Assembly: GCF_018861865.1 (NCBI RefSeq)
Contig: NZ_JAHLDV010000031.1
Location: 1-44,355 of the forward strand
From: Clostridium frigoris
GTDB taxonomy: Bacteria > Bacillota > Clostridia > Clostridiales > Clostridiaceae
Length of the DNA: 44,355 bases
Direction of reading: 5' to 3'
In this document: piece after piece, positions 41,482-44,355 of the stretch
Layout: the number at the start of each line of letters is the position of its first letter
How positions within the stretch are numbered: the stretch's first letter is position 1
Notes under the pieces: model-generated
Databases searched by the model: none
Told to the model about the DNA's origin: nothing
What the model saw: the letters and a program-made list of their open reading frames with translations, nothing else
Translations under genes and position numbers: made by a program

Positions 41482-42984
41482 GTGAAAGACTTGAGGGATT
41501 GGCATACGATTAAAAATATGTATAACAAAGGGGTACCAATAAAACAAATAGCACGTGAACTTAATATGTCAAAAAATACTGTTAAGAGTTTAATAAAGAA
41601 GGATGTGGAGCCCAAATATTTAAGGGCGATTAGCCCTACTATAATTGATGAACACAAAGATATCATTCGTAAATGGTATCTAGATAAAGATTATAATTTC
41701 AATGGTACGAGAATCTATAATGAATTGTGCAAATTAAAATATACTGGAACCATAAATCCGATATATAGATATCTTGATACCTTAAATGAAGAAAAGACTC
41801 TAATAAGTAGACGAGCTACTGTTAGATTTGAAACCCCTGCCGGGGATCAGGCACAATTTGATTGGGGAGAATATGTAATGCTTATAGCTGGTAAAAAAAC
41901 AACAGTATATTGCTTTACTATGATATTATCCTATTCAAGGAAAAAAGCAGCTATTTGTTCATTATCAGCTAATGGCGTAGCCATTTACGAAGCTATACAA
42001 GACTTATTTATAGAGCTTGGTGGAGTTACAAAAGAGATTGTTATTGATAATCCAAAGGCCCTAGTTATAAAACATAAAAAAGGTGAAGAAGTAGATTATA
42101 ATGACAGTGCATTAAAACTATTTACATATCTTAAAACCGAACCAAATGCATGCCTCCCAATGAGGCCTAGGACAAAAGGCAAGATAGAAAAGCCATATCA
42201 GTATATTGAAGAGCAATTCATTAAAGGAAGTAGCTTTAAGAGTGTTGATGCACTTAATGTAGAAATTAAAAATTTTATGAGGTCTTGGAATAAAAAGATT
42301 CATGGTACAACTAAAAGAATACCAGATGAAATGTTTGAAGAAGAAAAGAATAGTTTGACTAGATTAAGCAAGAAGCTAGTTATTGATACAGAATTGGAAA
42401 CAAGAACTGTTAGTACGGATTCCTATGTAAATGTAGGCGTTAATAGATACAGTGTTCCAGTAAAATATGTGGATAGAAAAGTAAAAATAAGGATAGTATA
42501 TGGCTATATTCTTGAAATATATGATTTTGATTTCGGTCTAATAAAGAAGTGGAATGTACTTGAAGGCAAAAATAAAACAATTGAAGATAAAGATGATTAC
42601 AAAGATATTGCAGTAAAAGTTCCGCACTCGATTCCAGAGATTCGGAGGGTTTTTGAAAAAACATTTCTATATGGAAATGAATTTTATATACTGGCTTCTA
42701 GAGTAACAAAACAACCGCATTTTCACGCAAGAGAATTTTTAAAGTTAAAAGATTTATACGATGTTACTGATCTAGATATAATTCTTAAGCATTGTATAGA
42801 TAACCGTATTTTAAAAATAGATGATATGAAGTCATTAATTAAAGAAAAATATTTAGAGCTAATTATTGAACATGAAAAAACAGGATTAGCCTTAGTTAAA
42901 GCAACTAAAAGCAAGTATACCTTAAATAACGAAAAAGAGTTAGTAAGGAACCTTTCTTACTATGGGAAAGGAGATCAAATTTAA
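41482..42984 (+). CDS. istA: IS21 transposase IstA
   Basis: This 500-residue protein has an N-terminal HTH (about 10-40; MYNKGVPIKQIARELNMSKNTVKSLIKKD) and a DDE integrase core with Asp in AQFDWGEYV (about 126), Asp in VIDNPKALV (about 189) and Glu in KGKIEKPYQYIEEQF (about 236). The C-terminal beta domain is typical of IstA (SVPVKYVDRKVKIRIVYGYILEIYD). GTG start behind GGAGG with rather long spacing. The stop overlaps istB by 23 nt, so the two are coupled. Confidence 0.95.
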   Translation: MKDLRDWHTIKNMYNKGVPIKQIARELNMSKNTVKSLIKKDVEPKYLRAISPTIIDEHKDIIRKWYLDKDYNFNGTRIYNELCKLKYTGTINPIYRYLDTLNEEKTLISRRATVRFETPAGDQAQFDWGEYVMLIAGKKTTVYCFTMILSYSRKKAAICSLSANGVAIYEAIQDLFIELGGVTKEIVIDNPKALVIKHKKGEEVDYNDSALKLFTYLKTEPNACLPMRPRTKGKIEKPYQYIEEQFIKGSSFKSVDALNVEIKNFMRSWNKKIHGTTKRIPDEMFEEEKNSLTRLSKKLVIDTELETRTVSTDSYVNVGVNRYSVPVKYVDRKVKIRIVYGYILEIYDFDFGLIKKWNVLEGKNKTIEDKDDYKDIAVKVPHSIPEIRRVFEKTFLYGNEFYILASRVTKQPHFHAREFLKLKDLYDVTDLDIILKHCIDNRILKIDDMKSLIKEKYLELIIEHEKTGLALVKATKSKYTLNNEKELVRNLSYYGKGDQI

Positions 42985-43744
42985 AGTGAGAAGTGAAACA
43001 AGTGAAATTAACTCTGAGATACAGCGCTTGCTTAAACAGTTTCGACTTCCTGATATACGTGACAGATATGATGATGAAGTTAAAGTTGCAGTTGAAAATA
43101 ATATAGGTCATAGAGAGTTTTTGTACAAGATTTTAAAAGTTGAAGAGCAAGGTAAAATGGACCGTTTAAGAATAAGAAACATTAAAAATGCCCATTTTGA
43201 TAGTCAAAAAACTATTGAAGAATTTGATTTTAATTTTCCTACTAATATAAATAAAACAGAGGTTATTGATTTACTCACTTTAAGCTTTATGGATAAAAAA
43301 GAGAACATAGTATTTATTGGGCCACCAGGATTAGGGAAGAGCCATCTTTCTACTTCGATAGGTATGAAAGCATGTGAGAAAGGTAAATCAGTACTTTTCG
43401 TAAATGCAATTGATTTAATGGACGAGCTATATGATGCAATAAGTTTAGGCGCTTTAAAACAGAAATTTATTAAATTAGCTAAAATAGATTTATTGATAAT
43501 TGATGACATGAATTATCTTAAAATGGATAAAGAAAAAGAGAGCATATTTTTTCAGTTAATCCGGCAAAGATACGAAAAAAGCTCTCTTATAATAACAACA
43601 AACTTACCTTTTAATAAGTGGGATGAGATATTTACTAGTGAATTAGCAGCTACAGCGGTGCTTGATAGGCTTCTTCATCATTCTCACGTTATAAGTATAA
43701 CAGGCGATAGCCATAGAGTAAATAGGCATTTTAAGGAGGCGTAA
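42962..43744 (+). CDS. istB: IS21 helper ATPase IstB
   Basis: This 260-residue AAA+ protein of the DnaA/DnaC-like IstB family has Walker A GPPGLGKSHLS (about 118-128), Walker B IDLLIIDDMNYL (about 175), sensor SSLIITTNLPFNKW and Arg finger region DRLLHHSHVISITG. It assembles on target DNA and activates IstA. It overlaps istA by 23 nt and is followed within 4 nt by a third ORF of the element. Confidence 0.95.
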   Translation: MGKEIKFKVRSETSEINSEIQRLLKQFRLPDIRDRYDDEVKVAVENNIGHREFLYKILKVEEQGKMDRLRIRNIKNAHFDSQKTIEEFDFNFPTNINKTEVIDLLTLSFMDKKENIVFIGPPGLGKSHLSTSIGMKACEKGKSVLFVNAIDLMDELYDAISLGALKQKFIKLAKIDLLIIDDMNYLKMDKEKESIFFQLIRQRYEKSSLIITTNLPFNKWDEIFTSELAATAVLDRLLHHSHVISITGDSHRVNRHFKEA

Positions 43745-43747
43745 TCA

Positions 43748-44191
43748 TTGAAAAATACAATAGATATAGATTTTGATGAGTTTGTTAATGTATTCAATGA
43801 AAAAGGCAAGAGTGAGTCCCAATTACTCGCAAAAGAAAAGTATAATCTTAGTTTTGTACAAATCAAGCGAAGAATGGATAGATATACTGACTATTGTTTT
43901 GATTTATCATTGAGAATGTATAAGCATAAGAAGCAAGAAGATATAATAACTGCTGAATTTATGAGCATAGATGAACTTAATAGTCATAAGACCAAAGATA
44001 CTATAATTAGAGAAGTTGTGCCCCTTTCGGGGCCTGGTTCCAATTCAAGCTATGATGAACTTGTTAAGGATCTTATTAAAGATAGAATAATAATATTAAG
44101 TAAATATGTATCACTTGAGCAAGAAACAAGAAAATTAGTAATTAATACAAAGAATTTAAAACGAGACGATTTTGACCTGGTTATAATTTAA
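43748..44191 (+). CDS. Third ORF of the IS21 element, unknown
   Basis: This 147-residue protein starts at TTG 43748, 4 nt after istB, behind AAGGAGG, so it is in the same transcript and inside the element (right end repeats lie beyond its stop). Alpha/beta-rich, with an acidic N-terminus (DIDFDEFVNVFNEKGKSESQLLAKEKYNL), a HTH-like KYNLSFVQIKRRMDRYTDYC, and a C-terminal hydrophobic LVINTKNLKRDDFDLVII. I do not recognise it. It may be an accessory transposition or regulatory protein specific to this IS21 branch. Confidence 0.6.
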   Translation: MKNTIDIDFDEFVNVFNEKGKSESQLLAKEKYNLSFVQIKRRMDRYTDYCFDLSLRMYKHKKQEDIITAEFMSIDELNSHKTKDTIIREVVPLSGPGSNSSYDELVKDLIKDRIIILSKYVSLEQETRKLVINTKNLKRDDFDLVII

Positions 44192-44355
44192 ATGGGAGGG
44201 GGTCAATATTCAACGTAAATAGGGGTCAATTTTGCTTGACAATCGAGGGTGTAAATTATTTTGTGTATTCTCTTTCTTTAAGCAAAATAATTGAATTATT
44301 TAATTATGAAAAACTGTTAATATAGTTTATAGATATTGTTACTTTGTAATTACTT

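Larger units (their letters stand above)
41366..44241 (+). mobile_element. IS21-family insertion sequence
   Basis: It contains istA and istB plus a third ORF. Both ends carry two copies of a TTGACCCC box: left at 41382-41389 and 41406-41413, right, inverted, at 44199-44206 and 44222-44229; spacing is 24 and 23 nt. This multiple-repeat end structure is typical of IS21. Outer limits are set at about 41366-41370 on the left and 44241 on the right (end ...TTGACA), with a few bases of uncertainty. I could not see a clear target-site duplication. Coding regions are intact, so it may be active. Confidence 0.9.

Noticed and set aside
41366-44241. Target-site duplication of the IS21 element
   Set aside because: The flanks (left ...ACTTGT, right ATCGAG...) do not match at any end position tried, so no duplication is called.
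1-44355. CRISPR array, tRNA or rRNA genes
   Set aside because: No regularly spaced repeats with unique spacers, no tRNA-like cloverleaf with conserved T-loop, and no rRNA sequence were seen on either strand.

Overview
The window is AT-rich chromosomal DNA from a spore-forming, anaerobic Firmicute, most likely Clostridium in the broad sense. The supports are low GC, strong AGGAGG-type ribosome binding sites, a clostridial gene set (monomeric [FeFe]-hydrogenase, EgsA/AraM, DUF4489, DUF3343, YwbE, HsmA/TIGR03987, lexA next to an aluminium-resistance-type PLP enzyme) and several exact SigK-type late-sporulation promoter motifs. No species is claimed. No rRNA, tRNA or CRISPR array was seen.

Layout. 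0-3.2 kb: a YwbE protein, a membrane protein, a small basic protein and a class V aminotransferase/cysteine desulfurase. 3.2-9.6 kb: a probable spore-surface island with a DUF4489 protein, two tandem Cys-rich/acidic-tailed paralogues, a propeller-like plus coiled-coil protein, a DUF3343 Se/S-carrier-like protein and a YVTN-type propeller protein. Four of these genes have an exact AC-N16-CATANNNTA promoter, which points to mother-cell SigK control. 9.6-15.5 kb: a transporter, an ArsC/Spx-like protein, an HD phosphohydrolase, an XRE regulator and an OmpR-type two-component system. 15.5-17.5 kb: a composite inverted-repeat and iteron-like region in front of a ribbon-helix-helix/coiled-coil protein, then a variant peptide deformylase.

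17.5-25.1 kb: a possible small RNA, the hydrogenase, a degenerate stretch, a ClpX paralogue without the zinc-binding domain, a phosphoesterase, a divergently sited TetR/HsmA-family pair with matching operators, and EgsA. 25.1-32 kb: a serine resolvase with altered catalytic arginines, GNAT, Nudix, an alkyltransferase-like protein, DUF378, PurB, a Xer-type recombinase, an acidic Cys-rich protein and LexA.

32-41 kb, almost all on the minus strand: the PLP lyase, an SDR-like oxidoreductase, a pair of related AAA ATPases behind a consensus promoter containing a perfect inverted repeat, an ABC-2-type membrane protein, an anti-sigma factor with a frameshifted ECF sigma gene, an ADP-ribosylglycohydrolase and a zinc-ribbon protein. 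41.4-44.2 kb: a complete-looking IS21-family element carrying istA, istB and an extra third ORF.

The most interesting candidates are the SigK-linked spore-surface island, the RHH/coiled-coil gene with its repeat array, the AAA ATPase pair with its embedded operator, and the ECF sigma gene broken at a 7-A tract.
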